Of a stretch of 64,000 nucleotides of DNA, positions 8,842 through 17,043 are shown in pieces. The notes beneath the pieces were generated by a model, which was not told the origin of the DNA, ran no database searches, and saw nothing but the letters and a program-made list of their open reading frames with translations. The stretch is taken from NCBI RefSeq assembly GCF_015351245.1, contig NZ_JADKSO010000001.1, positions 186,001-250,000 on the forward strand, written 5' to 3'. Within the stretch, counting starts at the first letter, position 1; every line of letters begins with the position of its first letter. This stretch comes from Rathayibacter sp. VKM Ac-2879 (GTDB lineage: Bacteria; Actinomycetota; Actinomycetes; Actinomycetales; Microbacteriaceae). Made by a program: the position numbers and the translations under genes.

Positions 8842-9471
8842 GTGGAGGCGACACTCGAGCAGGAGCCGACCGCCGCCTCCGTCATCGCCGGCGATCGGCT
8901 CCCGTTGCTGCGACGTTTCACCGCTGCTCTCGCCGAGCAGGGTGAGGAGCGTGGCCTGATCGGTCCACTCGAACTCCCGCGACTCTGGACCAGGCACGTG
9001 CTCAACAGCGCCCTGGTGGCGCCCCTGCTGCGTCCGGGAGTCGTCGGCGATGTGGGAAGTGGGGCGGGGCTTCCCGGGCTCGTGCTGGCGATCCTGCGGC
9101 CCGACGTGCAATTCGTGCTCATCGAGCCGATGGAACGTCGCGTGAGCTGGCTCGACGAGCAGATCCAGGCTCTCGATATTGACAATGTCTCAGTTGTTCG
9201 TGCGCGCGCCGAGGAGGTGTCGCTGAGCACGCCGCTCGACCAGGTGACCGCTCGCGCGGTGAGCGCCCTGTCGAAGCTCATTCCCTGGACCGCGCCATTG
9301 CTTCGTCCGGGTGGAGAGCTGGTGCTGCTCAAGGGCGTCGGCGCCGAGAGGGAGATCGCGGCGGCCGAGAAGCAGATCCGTCGCTTCCGGCTCTCGCCGC
9401 CGGAGGTTCTCGTGCTCGGAGAGGGCGTGCTCTCTGAGGTGACGAGGGTCGTCCGAGCTACAGTGGGATGA
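8842..9471 (+). CDS. rsmG: 16S rRNA (guanine527-N7)-methyltransferase RsmG
   Basis: The enzyme methylates G527 of 16S rRNA using S-adenosylmethionine. The 209-residue product starts at GTG 8842, 3 bp after jag. The Rossmann SAM-binding motif VGDVGSGAGLPGLVLAI is preceded by LWTRHVLNS and followed by the acidic FVLIEPMERRVSWL. The later TARAVSALSKLIPW motif is also typical. The gene sits in the standard jag-rsmG-parA-parB order. Confidence 0.95.
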   Translation: MEATLEQEPTAASVIAGDRLPLLRRFTAALAEQGEERGLIGPLELPRLWTRHVLNSALVAPLLRPGVVGDVGSGAGLPGLVLAILRPDVQFVLIEPMERRVSWLDEQIQALDIDNVSVVRARAEEVSLSTPLDQVTARAVSALSKLIPWTAPLLRPGGELVLLKGVGAEREIAAAEKQIRRFRLSPPEVLVLGEGVLSEVTRVVRATVG

Positions 9472-9554
9472 TCGCCACGACGTCGTCCGTGATCTCCGAA
9501 TCCGCGACCGTCGACTCCTCGGTGCTGCACGCCCGTCCCACCCGCTGAGCGAAG

Positions 9555-9568
9555 GTTTCACGTGAAAC
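9555..9568 (+). other. parS centromere site 1, overlapping the parA start codon
   Basis: The perfect 14-bp palindrome GTTTCACGTGAAAC is the canonical ParB-binding parS core. Its bases 9562-9564 are the GTG used as the parA start, so ParB bound here would cover the parA translation start region. Confidence 0.92.
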
Positions 9569-10500
9569 AATCCGATGCCACCGGCCTGTCCGGAGGATTC
9601 GACTCCTCGACGCCGCTTGCCCGCGAGATCGCGGATATGACACGGCGTCGTGCGCTCCTCGCCGCACAGGCGCTACCGAAGCCGGAGTCGACTCGCGTCA
9701 TCACCATCTCGAATCAGAAGGGTGGGGTGGGCAAGACGACCACGACGGTCAATCTGGCCGCGGGGCTCGCGCGGGGCGATGCGAAGGTGCTCGTCATCGA
9801 TCTCGATCCGCAGGGCAATGCCTCCACGGCGCTCGGCATCGAACATCGTGCCGAGACCGCGAGCGTCTACGACGTCATCGTGAACGACACCCCGCTCGCC
9901 GATGTCGTGCAGAGGAGCCCCGAGTTCCCGACGCTGTACGGTGTTCCGGCGACGATCCACTTGGCCGGCGCCGAGATCGAGCTGGTCTCGCTCGTCGCGC
10001 GCGAGCAGCGCCTCCGCCGCGCACTCGATCGCATGCTCGAGTCGATGGCGGAGCCCTTCGACTATGTCTTCATCGATTGCCCGCCATCGCTCGGTCTCCT
10101 GACGATCAACGCCTTCGTCGCCGCGCGAGAGGTACTGATCCCGATCCAGTGCGAGTACTACGCGCTGGAGGGCCTCAGTCAGCTCCTGAAGAACATCGAC
10201 CTGATCGAGCGCCATTTGAACCCGAATCTCGGCGTCTCGACGATTCTCCTGACGATGTTCGACGGGCGCACCAATCTGTCGAACCAGGTGGCGGCCGACG
10301 TCCGTGAGCATTTCCCGAAGGAGGTGCTGCGGGCCGTGATTCCGCGCAACGTGCGCATCTCGGAGGCACCGAGCTACGGACAGAGCGTGATCAGCTACGA
10401 TCCGCAGTCGTCGGGCTCGCTCGCCTACCTGGAGGCGGCGGCGGAGATCGCCCGCCGCGGCGCTCCGAAGATGAGTCAGAACGAAGGAGAGGTGCGCTGA
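9562..10500 (+). CDS. parA: Chromosome-partitioning ATPase ParA
   Basis: ParA is a Walker-type ATPase that moves ParB-parS complexes during origin segregation. The 312-residue product has a deviant Walker A motif KGGVGKTT, the ATPase strand LVIDLDPQGNAS, and FIDCPPSLGLLT. GTG 9562 lies inside a parS palindrome. It is the only convenient start that keeps the conserved TPLAREIADMTRRR leader found before the ATPase core. An alternative ATG at 9636 would drop that leader. It is coupled to parB by a TGATG overlap. Confidence 0.95.
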   Translation: MKQSDATGLSGGFDSSTPLAREIADMTRRRALLAAQALPKPESTRVITISNQKGGVGKTTTTVNLAAGLARGDAKVLVIDLDPQGNASTALGIEHRAETASVYDVIVNDTPLADVVQRSPEFPTLYGVPATIHLAGAEIELVSLVAREQRLRRALDRMLESMAEPFDYVFIDCPPSLGLLTINAFVAAREVLIPIQCEYYALEGLSQLLKNIDLIERHLNPNLGVSTILLTMFDGRTNLSNQVAADVREHFPKEVLRAVIPRNVRISEAPSYGQSVISYDPQSSGSLAYLEAAAEIARRGAPKMSQNEGEVR

Positions 10501-11468
10501 TGGCCACGAAACGGACAGGTCTCGGCCGGGGTATCGGTGCCCTCATTCCCACCGGTGACGAGGCTCGGTCTCGGCCGGTCGACGTTTTCTTCCCCGACCA
10601 GGTCGGCGATGCGGCGCGTTCGGAGGAGCTGTTGGAGGTCCCCGGCGCGCGACTCGCCCGTCTTCCCCTCACGGAGATCGTGCCCAACGCCGCGCAGCCG
10701 CGCTCGGTGTTCGACGAGGACGATCTGGCCGAGCTCGTGCACAGCATCCGTGAGTTCGGCGTGCTGCAGCCCGTCGTCGTGCGTCCCGTCACGGGGCGCA
10801 AGGGTGCCAAGTATGAGCTCGTGATGGGAGAACGGCGCTTCCGCGCCTCCAAGGCGGCTGGCCTCACCACCATTCCGGCGGTGGTGAAGGATACGGCCGA
10901 TGAGAACATGCTTCGTGACGCGCTTCTCGAGAATCTTCACCGCGCGGAGCTGAATCCCCTGGAAGAGGCGTCTGCGTACCAGCAGCTTTTGAGTGACTTC
11001 GGCATCACTCAGGAGGCTCTCGCAACGCGCCTGGGACGGTCCCGCCCGCAGATCTCGAACACGCTCCGCCTCCTCCGCCTGCCCACCGAGCTGCAGACGC
11101 GCGTCGCTGCGGGGGTGTTGAGCGCTGGACATGCGCGAGCAGTCCTCTCTCTCGACGACGAGGAGCTGATGCGTCGGCTTGCCGACAAGATCGTGAACGA
11201 GGATCTTTCCGTGCGCGCTGCCGAGGCCGCCGCTGCTCAGCTGAAGGCTCCTCGGGCGACGAAGCGCGGGGAGCTGGAGGAGGAAGGCGGGCACGCCGGT
11301 CACCTCGCCTCGATTGCCGAACATCTGGGAGATCGCCTGAACACGCGAGTGAAGGTGACCTTGGGTGCGCGAAAGGGCCAGGTTGTGATCGACTTCGCGA
11401 CGATTCGCGACCTCAATCGCATCCTCTCAGAATTGGGAGAGCCGAACGAGGTCTCCCTCGCCCCGTAG
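10500..11468 (+). CDS. parB: Chromosome-partitioning protein ParB
   Basis: ParB is a CTPase and DNA clamp that loads at parS. This 322-residue protein starts at ATG 10500 within the parA stop. It begins TKRTGLGRGIGALIP, then has the box I/II segments VPNAAQPRSVFDEDDLAEL and KYELVMGERRFRASKAAG, where GERRFRA is the CTP-binding signature. The helix-turn-helix reads ALATRLGRSRPQISNTLRLLRLP. A C-terminal dimerisation domain follows. Three parS sites lie immediately downstream. Confidence 0.96.
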   Translation: MATKRTGLGRGIGALIPTGDEARSRPVDVFFPDQVGDAARSEELLEVPGARLARLPLTEIVPNAAQPRSVFDEDDLAELVHSIREFGVLQPVVVRPVTGRKGAKYELVMGERRFRASKAAGLTTIPAVVKDTADENMLRDALLENLHRAELNPLEEASAYQQLLSDFGITQEALATRLGRSRPQISNTLRLLRLPTELQTRVAAGVLSAGHARAVLSLDDEELMRRLADKIVNEDLSVRAAEAAAAQLKAPRATKRGELEEEGGHAGHLASIAEHLGDRLNTRVKVTLGARKGQVVIDFATIRDLNRILSELGEPNEVSLAP

Positions 11469-11470
11469 CC

Positions 11471-11484
11471 GTTTCACGTGAAAC
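11471..11484 (+). other. parS centromere site 2
   Basis: Perfect GTTTCACGTGAAAC palindrome 2 bp after the parB stop codon. Confidence 0.92.
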
Positions 11485-11591
11485 GGCGCGTCACGGTGTC
11501 GCGCTTCCTTGCAGTGCGAACATCGTTGTGGGGGAGTCGGGGTGGGGGTGCGCGCGGTGACGTGGGTGGCCCGCGCCGACTTCTCATCGAC

Positions 11592-11605
11592 GTTTCACGT
11601 GAAAC
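11592..11605 (+). other. parS centromere site 3
   Basis: Perfect GTTTCACGTGAAAC palindrome, 121 bp from site 2. Confidence 0.92.
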
Positions 11606-12211
11606 GGCATGTTCTCACTGAGCAGAGTGGCAACGTGGGGGAATGCCCCGTACTTCAGCTCCGTCAGTCCCTCGTTGGTTCCTCTCGCTTGTGCCCGTGC
11701 GGCCCCCGGATTCGGGTTCGCAGACGTCGACGCAGCCTGGGGTGTCATGGCCCACCGAGCGGAGGACATTCGCGGCAGTATTCCCGCGTGGAGGCGGGCG
11801 CTGTTTCCGCCCTCCTGATGTCGTTCAGTGCGCACCCCACAGTGATCGGCGCGCAGTCTGATGGTCGATCATCGGTCACCGTGTGAGCACAGACCGTGTA
11901 CGCTCATACCGTGTGCGGCCTGACCGAGCAGCTCGTCTGCTGGATCTGCGGCGCGCTTGTCCTTACGCTCCAGAGGCCCGAAAAGCCCTCTCCGCACGAG
12001 GAAAGCGGATCACCGATGCGTACGGCGAACGACTCGGAATCGGACCACCACATCAATGGGACGTCTTTCTCCCCTGCGCAAGGCGCGCTTCTCGCCGATG
12101 TCTTGACGCCGGACCTCCATCGACCTACTGCGCTAGAGCAAACGGATGCCACTGCCCTGACTTACTCGACAACCACGGGGCGTGGGCCGCGCGGGAGACG
12201 GCGATGTCAGC

Positions 12212-12225
12212 GTTTCACGTGAAAC
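12212..12225 (+). other. parS centromere site 4
   Basis: Perfect GTTTCACGTGAAAC palindrome 8 bp beyond the ddl stop codon. Confidence 0.92.
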
Positions 12226-12233
12226 GCTCCGCG

Positions 12234-13199
12234 TCACTCCGCAGCGGCGAGGCGCGCGAGGGTGGAGTAGACGTCTCCGAGATACCGCCCCGACGCCTCG
12301 ATCGCCTGCGGCACGAGGGAGGTCTCCGTCATCCCGGGAAGCACATTGGCGTCGAAGAACCAGGGGGTTCCGTCGTCGTCGACGATGAAGTCGATGCGAG
12401 AGAGGTGACGGAGGCCGAGAAGCTCGTGAATAGCGACGGCGACACGCGAGACCTCGACAAGAGCTTCCTCCGAGACTCGCGCCGGTGTGTAGAAGCGGGT
12501 CTCGCCCGCGTTGTAGCGCGCCTCAAAGGTATAGCGACCAGCAACCGGCTCGATCTCGACGGGCGGCAGCGCGAAGGGACCGTCGCCGAGGTCGAGAACG
12601 CCCACGGAGATCTCTGTTCCCTGGACCTGCTGCTCGATGAGCACGACATCGCCGTAGGTGTACGCCTCGACCATCGCGCGGGGGAGCTGCTCCGACTCCG
12701 CCACAATGCTGACACCCTGGGCGGAACCGCCCTGCGCGGGCTTCACCACCAGTGGCCCGGGGAGGTGGGTTTCGACCTGGGCGAGGATTCCCGCGGCACC
12801 GAGCTCGCGGAAGGCCTCGCGGGGAAGCGTCACCGAGCGCGGGGTGGAGTGGCCCGCGCGCGCGGCCAGCGTCTTCGCGGTCGGCTTGAACCAGGCGAGA
12901 CGTGCAGCGTCGGTCCGCGACCCGACGTAGGCGAGTCCGGCTGCCTCAAGCAGGCCGAGCAGGGCACCATCTTCACCACTCGCCCCGTGGACGGCGGGCC
13001 AGACGACGTCGGGTCGATGGTCGAGCAGGGCACTGAGGAGGGAGGCATCGGGCTCATGGAGAGTGACCCGATGCCCCATCGCCGAGAGGCGGTCGGAGAC
13101 GCGGCGACCGGAGCGGAGCGACACATCCCGCTCGTGACTGATGCCTCCGCTGATGACGACAATGTCGAGGGGGCGGTCGAGCGCGGAGAAATCGGTCAT
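12234..13199 (-). CDS. D-alanine--D-alanine ligase family protein (ATP-grasp)
   Basis: This 321-residue ATP-grasp ligase has the Ddl layout: an N-terminal substrate strand with ISGGISHERDVSLRSG, the ATP-binding loop LVVKPAQGGSAQGVSIV, and the C-terminal metal site LSRIDFIVDDDGTPWFFDANVLPGMTETS. In classical Ddl the last motif reads E-x-N-T-x-P-G. Here the glutamate is aspartate, a conservative change. The product would join two D-alanines for peptidoglycan precursors. It lies beside parAB and converges on parB. A second, classical Ddl may exist elsewhere, so no gene symbol is assigned. Confidence 0.82.
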   Translation of the reverse strand: MTDFSALDRPLDIVVISGGISHERDVSLRSGRRVSDRLSAMGHRVTLHEPDASLLSALLDHRPDVVWPAVHGASGEDGALLGLLEAAGLAYVGSRTDAARLAWFKPTAKTLAARAGHSTPRSVTLPREAFRELGAAGILAQVETHLPGPLVVKPAQGGSAQGVSIVAESEQLPRAMVEAYTYGDVVLIEQQVQGTEISVGVLDLGDGPFALPPVEIEPVAGRYTFEARYNAGETRFYTPARVSEEALVEVSRVAVAIHELLGLRHLSRIDFIVDDDGTPWFFDANVLPGMTETSLVPQAIEASGRYLGDVYSTLARLAAAE

Positions 13200-13239
13200 G
13201 ACCAGGGCTTTCTTGAATCAGCGAAGCGGGAATGACGAG

Positions 13240-14544
13240 TCAGGAGATGTTCGGGGGAAGAGCGGCGTCGCGTCGACGGGAGTCGACGGGCGTGAGCGAG
13301 CCTGTCCCGGCGAAGGTCGACAGCAGATCGATCTCGCCGTTGACCACCGTGGCCAGGCGCCGGATTCCCTCGCCGATCCGTTCGGGAGTGGGGTAGCAGA
13401 ACGAGAGTCGAATGTTGCTTCGGCCGTCTCCGTTGCCGTAGAAGGCTGTACCGGGCGTGTACGCCACCAGCTCCTTCACGGCGCGCGGGAGCATCGCCTT
13501 CGAGTCGAGTCCCTCGGGGAGGGTCAACCACACGTAGAACCCGCCGTTCGGGTTCGTCCATTCGAGTCCGGGTAGGTGGTTCTGCAGGCCGCGAAGCATC
13601 GCCTCCTTGCGCTCCCGATAGACGCCTCGGAAGGTGTCGATCTGTGACCGCCAATCCGCGGTCTCGAGGTACTTCGAGATGACGAGCTGACTGAACGAAG
13701 ACGGGCTCAGGACGGCCGCCTCGTTCGCGAGGATCAACCGCTCTCGGATGGCGTGCGGCGCCAAGGCCCAGCCAACCCGGAAACCGGGGGCGAGTGTCTT
13801 CGAGAAGGTGCCGAGATAGATGACACCGTCCTCCTCGAGCGAGCGCATAGCCTTCGGCGGCACATCATCGAAGTAGAGGAGGCCGTAGGGATTGTCCTCG
13901 AGGACGAGGATGCCCTCCGCCTTGCAGATCTCGAGAATCTCGACGCGACGCTCCCAGCTGAGGGTCACGCCCGCCGGGTTGTGGAAGGTTGGGATCGTAT
14001 AGAGGAACTTGATGGTCTTGCCCGCCGCGCGGACGCGGGCAATGTGCTCGCGCAATGCCTCGGGGATCAGACCGTGCTCGTCCATCGGCACGTGTTCGAT
14101 CTGTGCCTGGTAGGAGCGGAAGATGACCATCGCCGTCACGTAGCTCGGCCCTTCCGAGAGCACGACATCGCCGGGGTCGAGGAAGAGCTTCGAGACGAGT
14201 TCGAGCGCGTGCTGCGACCCGGTGGTCACGACGATGTCGTCGGCGCTAGCCGAGATGCCTTCGAGGGCCATGACGTCGAGGATCTGCTCCCGGAGGACCG
14301 GAACTCCCTGGCCCGAGCCGTACTGCAAAGCGACCGGGCCCTGCTCCCGCATGACGGAGTCGATCGCGGCGGAGATGAGGTTCGCGGGAAGGGCGGAGAC
14401 GAACGGCATGCCTCCCGCGAGCGAGACCACTTCGGGTCGCGAGGCCACGGCGAACAGGGCTCGAACCTCGCTGGCGGCCAGGCCGGCCGTGCGCTCCGCA
14501 TAGGAGTTGTACCAGGGATCGAGGTTTGTGCCGCGGTTGGTCAC
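13240..14544 (-). CDS. PLP-dependent aminotransferase, fold type I (2-aminoadipate aminotransferase/MocR-like domain)
   Basis: The 434-residue product starts at GTG 14544. The frame further upstream crosses a parS site and is proline-rich. The PLP-binding lysine lies in YLGTFSKTLAPGFRVGWALAP. Other fold-type I landmarks are TTGSQHALELVSKLFLDPGD, IPTFHNPAGVTLS and LEDNPYG. It resembles aminotransferases called 2-aminoadipate or aromatic aminotransferase, or the catalytic half of MocR regulators, but has no DNA-binding domain. The true substrate cannot be deduced. It is next in line with ddl on the same strand, 40 bp apart. Confidence 0.85.
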   Translation of the reverse strand: MTNRGTNLDPWYNSYAERTAGLAASEVRALFAVASRPEVVSLAGGMPFVSALPANLISAAIDSVMREQGPVALQYGSGQGVPVLREQILDVMALEGISASADDIVVTTGSQHALELVSKLFLDPGDVVLSEGPSYVTAMVIFRSYQAQIEHVPMDEHGLIPEALREHIARVRAAGKTIKFLYTIPTFHNPAGVTLSWERRVEILEICKAEGILVLEDNPYGLLYFDDVPPKAMRSLEEDGVIYLGTFSKTLAPGFRVGWALAPHAIRERLILANEAAVLSPSSFSQLVISKYLETADWRSQIDTFRGVYRERKEAMLRGLQNHLPGLEWTNPNGGFYVWLTLPEGLDSKAMLPRAVKELVAYTPGTAFYGNGDGRSNIRLSFCYPTPERIGEGIRRLATVVNGEIDLLSTFAGTGSLTPVDSRRRDAALPPNIS

Positions 14545-14665
14545 GATGGTTCCGCTTCGCTTAGTGGACGGGGGACAGACCGGAGACGAACCGGTTCTGC
14601 TCACAGTACCGGCCAGGCCTGGGGGGAGGGGAGGGAGCGGAGCGCCACTCGGTGCGCCGTGGCCC

Positions 14666-14679
14666 GTTTCACGTGAAAC
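14666..14679 (+). other. parS centromere site 5
   Basis: Perfect GTTTCACGTGAAAC palindrome about 120 bp upstream of the aminotransferase start. It extends the parS cluster to a span of 5.1 kb. Confidence 0.92.
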
Positions 14680-14683
14680 ATAA

Positions 14684-14717
14684 CGAAGCCCCCGCACCCT
14701 TGGGTGCGAGGGCTTCG
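14684..14717 (-). terminator. Stem-loop terminator of trxA
   Basis: CGAAGCCCCCGCACCC pairs with GGGTGCGAGGGCTTCG across a 2-base loop, with one mismatch/bulge. It lies 28 bp after the trxA stop and separates trxA from the downstream aminotransferase on the same strand. Confidence 0.8.
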
Positions 14718-14745
14718 AGGAAGACGTCGAGCCTCGAGGATGAAC

Positions 14746-15069
14746 TCAGAGGAAGGCGGCCAGGTCGGCTTCAAGGGCGGGCTTTGGCTTGGCGCCGATG
14801 ACCGTCTTGACGACCTCACCCTTCTGATAGACCTTCATCGCGGGGATCGACGTGATCTGGTACTTCGCGGCGGTCTGCGGGTTCTCGTCGACGTTGAGCT
14901 TGACGATCTCGATCTTCTCGCCGTGCTCGGCCGAGATCTGATCGAGGATCGGAGCGACCATGCGGCACGGGCCACACCACTCGGCCCAGAAGTCGACCAG
15001 AACGGTCTTCTCGGAGTCGAGGACATCGGACTGGAACGAGGCGTCGGTGACGCTCTTCGCGGTAGACAT
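14746..15069 (-). CDS. trxA: Thioredoxin
   Basis: This is a 107-residue classical thioredoxin with the redox motif WAEWCGPCRMVAPIL at about residues 29-43 and the cis-proline region TSIPAMKVYQKGE. It reduces protein disulfides using electrons from the thioredoxin reductase encoded immediately upstream (trxB, 59 bp away, same strand). Length and ends fit the family. Confidence 0.96.
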   Translation of the reverse strand: MSTAKSVTDASFQSDVLDSEKTVLVDFWAEWCGPCRMVAPILDQISAEHGEKIEIVKLNVDENPQTAAKYQITSIPAMKVYQKGEVVKTVIGAKPKPALEADLAAFL

Positions 15070-15128
15070 GGGTGATTCTCCTTCGTGAGCCGGGATGCGG
15101 CTGGGTGGGGGCTGTCGGGGGATGGGGG

Positions 15129-16103
15129 TCAGCTCGGGATGAGCTCGACGTGGGGAACACCCTCCGTCGTCGAGGTGCCGTCGGCGAGGCCGGCGAGGTA
15201 GTGTTCGGCGTCGAGCGCGGCGACCGTTCCCGAGGCGGCGGCGGTCACGGCCTGACGGTAGTTCGGGTCGATGACATCGCCTGCGGCGAAGACACCGGGA
15301 ACCGAGGTCTGCGACGACCGGCCGACGACGGCGATGGTGCCCTCACTCGTGAGGTCGAGCTTGCCGTGCACGATGTGCGTGCGCGGGTCGTTGCCGATCG
15401 CGATGAAGAGGCCGTCGAGCTCGAGGCGCGACTCCGTGCCGTCGACCGTGTTGCGCAGCTTCACGCCGTTGACGTGGCTCTCGCCCGTGATGCCGACGAC
15501 CTCCGAGTTCCAGAGAAACTCGATCTTCTCGTTGTCGAAGGCGCGCTTCTGCATGACCTTCGAGGCCCGCAGCGAGTCCTTGCGGTGGATGATGTAGACC
15601 TTCGCGGCGTGCTTGGTCAGGAAGGTCGCCTCCTCCATTGCGGAGTCGCCCCCGCCGACCACGGCGATGGTCTTGCCCTTGAAGAAGAAGCCGTCGCAGG
15701 TCGCGCACCACGAGACGCCGTGACCCGAGAGGCGGTCCTCGTCGTGCAGGCCCAGCTTGCGGTAGGCCGATCCCGTCGCGACGACGACCGACTTGGCCTC
15801 AATGCTCTCGCCCGAGCCCAGGTGCACGACCTTGGTCTCACCCTCGAGGTCGAGGGAGGTGACGTCGTCGTAGAAGGTTTCTGCGCCGAACTTCTCGGCC
15901 TGCGCCTGCATCGCCATCATCAGCTCGGGACCAAGGATCCCGTCGGGGAAGCCGGGGAAGTTCTCGACCTCCGTGGTGTTCATGAGGTCACCGCCGATCT
16001 CGACCGAGGAGGCGACCACGACCGGGTTCAGCTCGGCGCGCGCCGCGTAGATGGCCGCGGTCCAGCCCGCGGGCCCGGATCCGATGATGACGATGTCGCG
16101 CAC
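15129..16103 (-). CDS. trxB: Thioredoxin reductase
   Basis: This NADPH-dependent flavoenzyme reduces thioredoxin. GTG 16103, with a GAGGAG ribosome-binding site, gives 324 residues beginning MRDIVIIGSGPAGWTAAIYAA, the FAD-binding dinucleotide fold. The redox-active pair is in SWCATCDGFFF, the NADPH fold is VVGGGDSAMEEATFL, and the second FAD motif is VPGVFAAGDVIDPNYRQAVTAAASG. It forms an operon-like pair with trxA. Confidence 0.96.
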   Translation of the reverse strand: MRDIVIIGSGPAGWTAAIYAARAELNPVVVASSVEIGGDLMNTTEVENFPGFPDGILGPELMMAMQAQAEKFGAETFYDDVTSLDLEGETKVVHLGSGESIEAKSVVVATGSAYRKLGLHDEDRLSGHGVSWCATCDGFFFKGKTIAVVGGGDSAMEEATFLTKHAAKVYIIHRKDSLRASKVMQKRAFDNEKIEFLWNSEVVGITGESHVNGVKLRNTVDGTESRLELDGLFIAIGNDPRTHIVHGKLDLTSEGTIAVVGRSSQTSVPGVFAAGDVIDPNYRQAVTAAASGTVAALDAEHYLAGLADGTSTTEGVPHVELIPS

Positions 16104-16257
16104 GGCAACTCCTCGAGGTCTGTACGAGCGGTGACGGGCAGGGGATGCGGAGCACCGGCCGACTCGGAGCCGGTCGCTCGATGTTCCGCGGCTCCGAGGG
16201 CTACAACACATCCTAGGCGGGGGCTATTCCGTGCGGACTGCCATGTGGAGATGGTGG

Positions 16258-17043
16258 TCAGGCTGGCGGGAAGCGCACGGAACGACGCCCATGTTTCTTT
16301 GCTCTGACCAGGTATTCCTCTGTAGAGACGGGCGCAGGATTCGAGGGCGGGTCGAGCCGGCCGGCTCCGCGGCGCGACACCAGCACCGTGGCCCAGGCGA
16401 CGGAGGCGAACACCGCGGTCATCACGAGCACGTAGACGACCACCGCGAGGGCTCCTCCTGAGATCACGTGCAGCGTCGCATGACGGGGATCAAGGAACGG
16501 ATAGGGGTACCAGACCTGCTCGTGCTTGAGCTGGTCGTAGACGAGTGGCGCACGGATCTCGGTGTAAACGAACCACGCGACGGGGAACACGAGGATCCAG
16601 GGCACGACCGACCACGACAGGCGACGACGGCCCGGAGCCAGCAACCAGTCGAGCACGAGTGCGAGTGGGGCGACCACGTGCATGACCTCGTTCGTCCACT
16701 CCTGGCCGGCACCGCCTCCCGTGACCGCGGTGCCACGTAGGAGCAGGTTGTAGACGACTCCGATCACGACCATGTAGCTGACGGTGGCGGCGCGCAGCCA
16801 GGCGAGCCAGCGCGGTTCTGGCAGGGTTCCGCGAGCGAGCACGACCGCGCCGATCGACAGCACGACCACGCTCAGGAGACACGCCTCGACGGTGATGTAG
16901 CTGAAGAAGTTGACGGCGAGGGTCGTGCGGTCGCGGAAGCGCGCCTCGACCCAGAAGGAATGGGAGTCGAGGAAGCTCACCGTGGTTGCGGCGAGAACGG
17001 CGAGGGCGACCAGCGCCCGCACGACGATGAAGGTTGCGCGCAT
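16258..17043 (-). CDS. Pr6Pr family integral membrane protein
   Basis: The 261-residue product has six likely transmembrane segments, for example FIVVRALVALAVLAATTVSF, LLSVVVLSIGAVVLA and WSVVPWILVFPVAWFVYTEI, and a basic cytoplasmic tail. The pattern and the conserved YTEIRAPLVY and FLDP segments fit the Pr6Pr family, whose function is unknown. Its ATG overlaps the murJ stop (ATGA), so it is co-translated with the lipid II flippase gene, suggesting an envelope role by association only. Confidence 0.75.
   Translation of the reverse strand: MRATFIVVRALVALAVLAATTVSFLDSHSFWVEARFRDRTTLAVNFFSYITVEACLLSVVVLSIGAVVLARGTLPEPRWLAWLRAATVSYMVVIGVVYNLLLRGTAVTGGGAGQEWTNEVMHVVAPLALVLDWLLAPGRRRLSWSVVPWILVFPVAWFVYTEIRAPLVYDQLKHEQVWYPYPFLDPRHATLHVISGGALAVVVYVLVMTAVFASVAWATVLVSRRGAGRLDPPSNPAPVSTEEYLVRAKKHGRRSVRFPPA

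Larger units (their letters stand above)
11469..12233. other. 765-bp intergenic region with three parS sites
   Basis: No convincing coding sequence was found on either strand. The open frames here are short, biased to R and S and lack family motifs. The region carries parS sites at 11471-11484, 11592-11605 and 12212-12225. It may act mainly as a centromere and as the 3' region between the convergent parB and ddl genes. Confidence 0.6.

Noticed and set aside
11883-13235. 450-residue plus-strand frame over ddl
   Set aside because: Most of it is antisense to the well-supported ddl gene, and the rest crosses a parS site without recognisable motifs.
15072-16307. 411-residue frame antisense to trxB
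   Set aside because: Typical high-GC shadow, V/D/G/R-rich, opposite a clear thioredoxin reductase.
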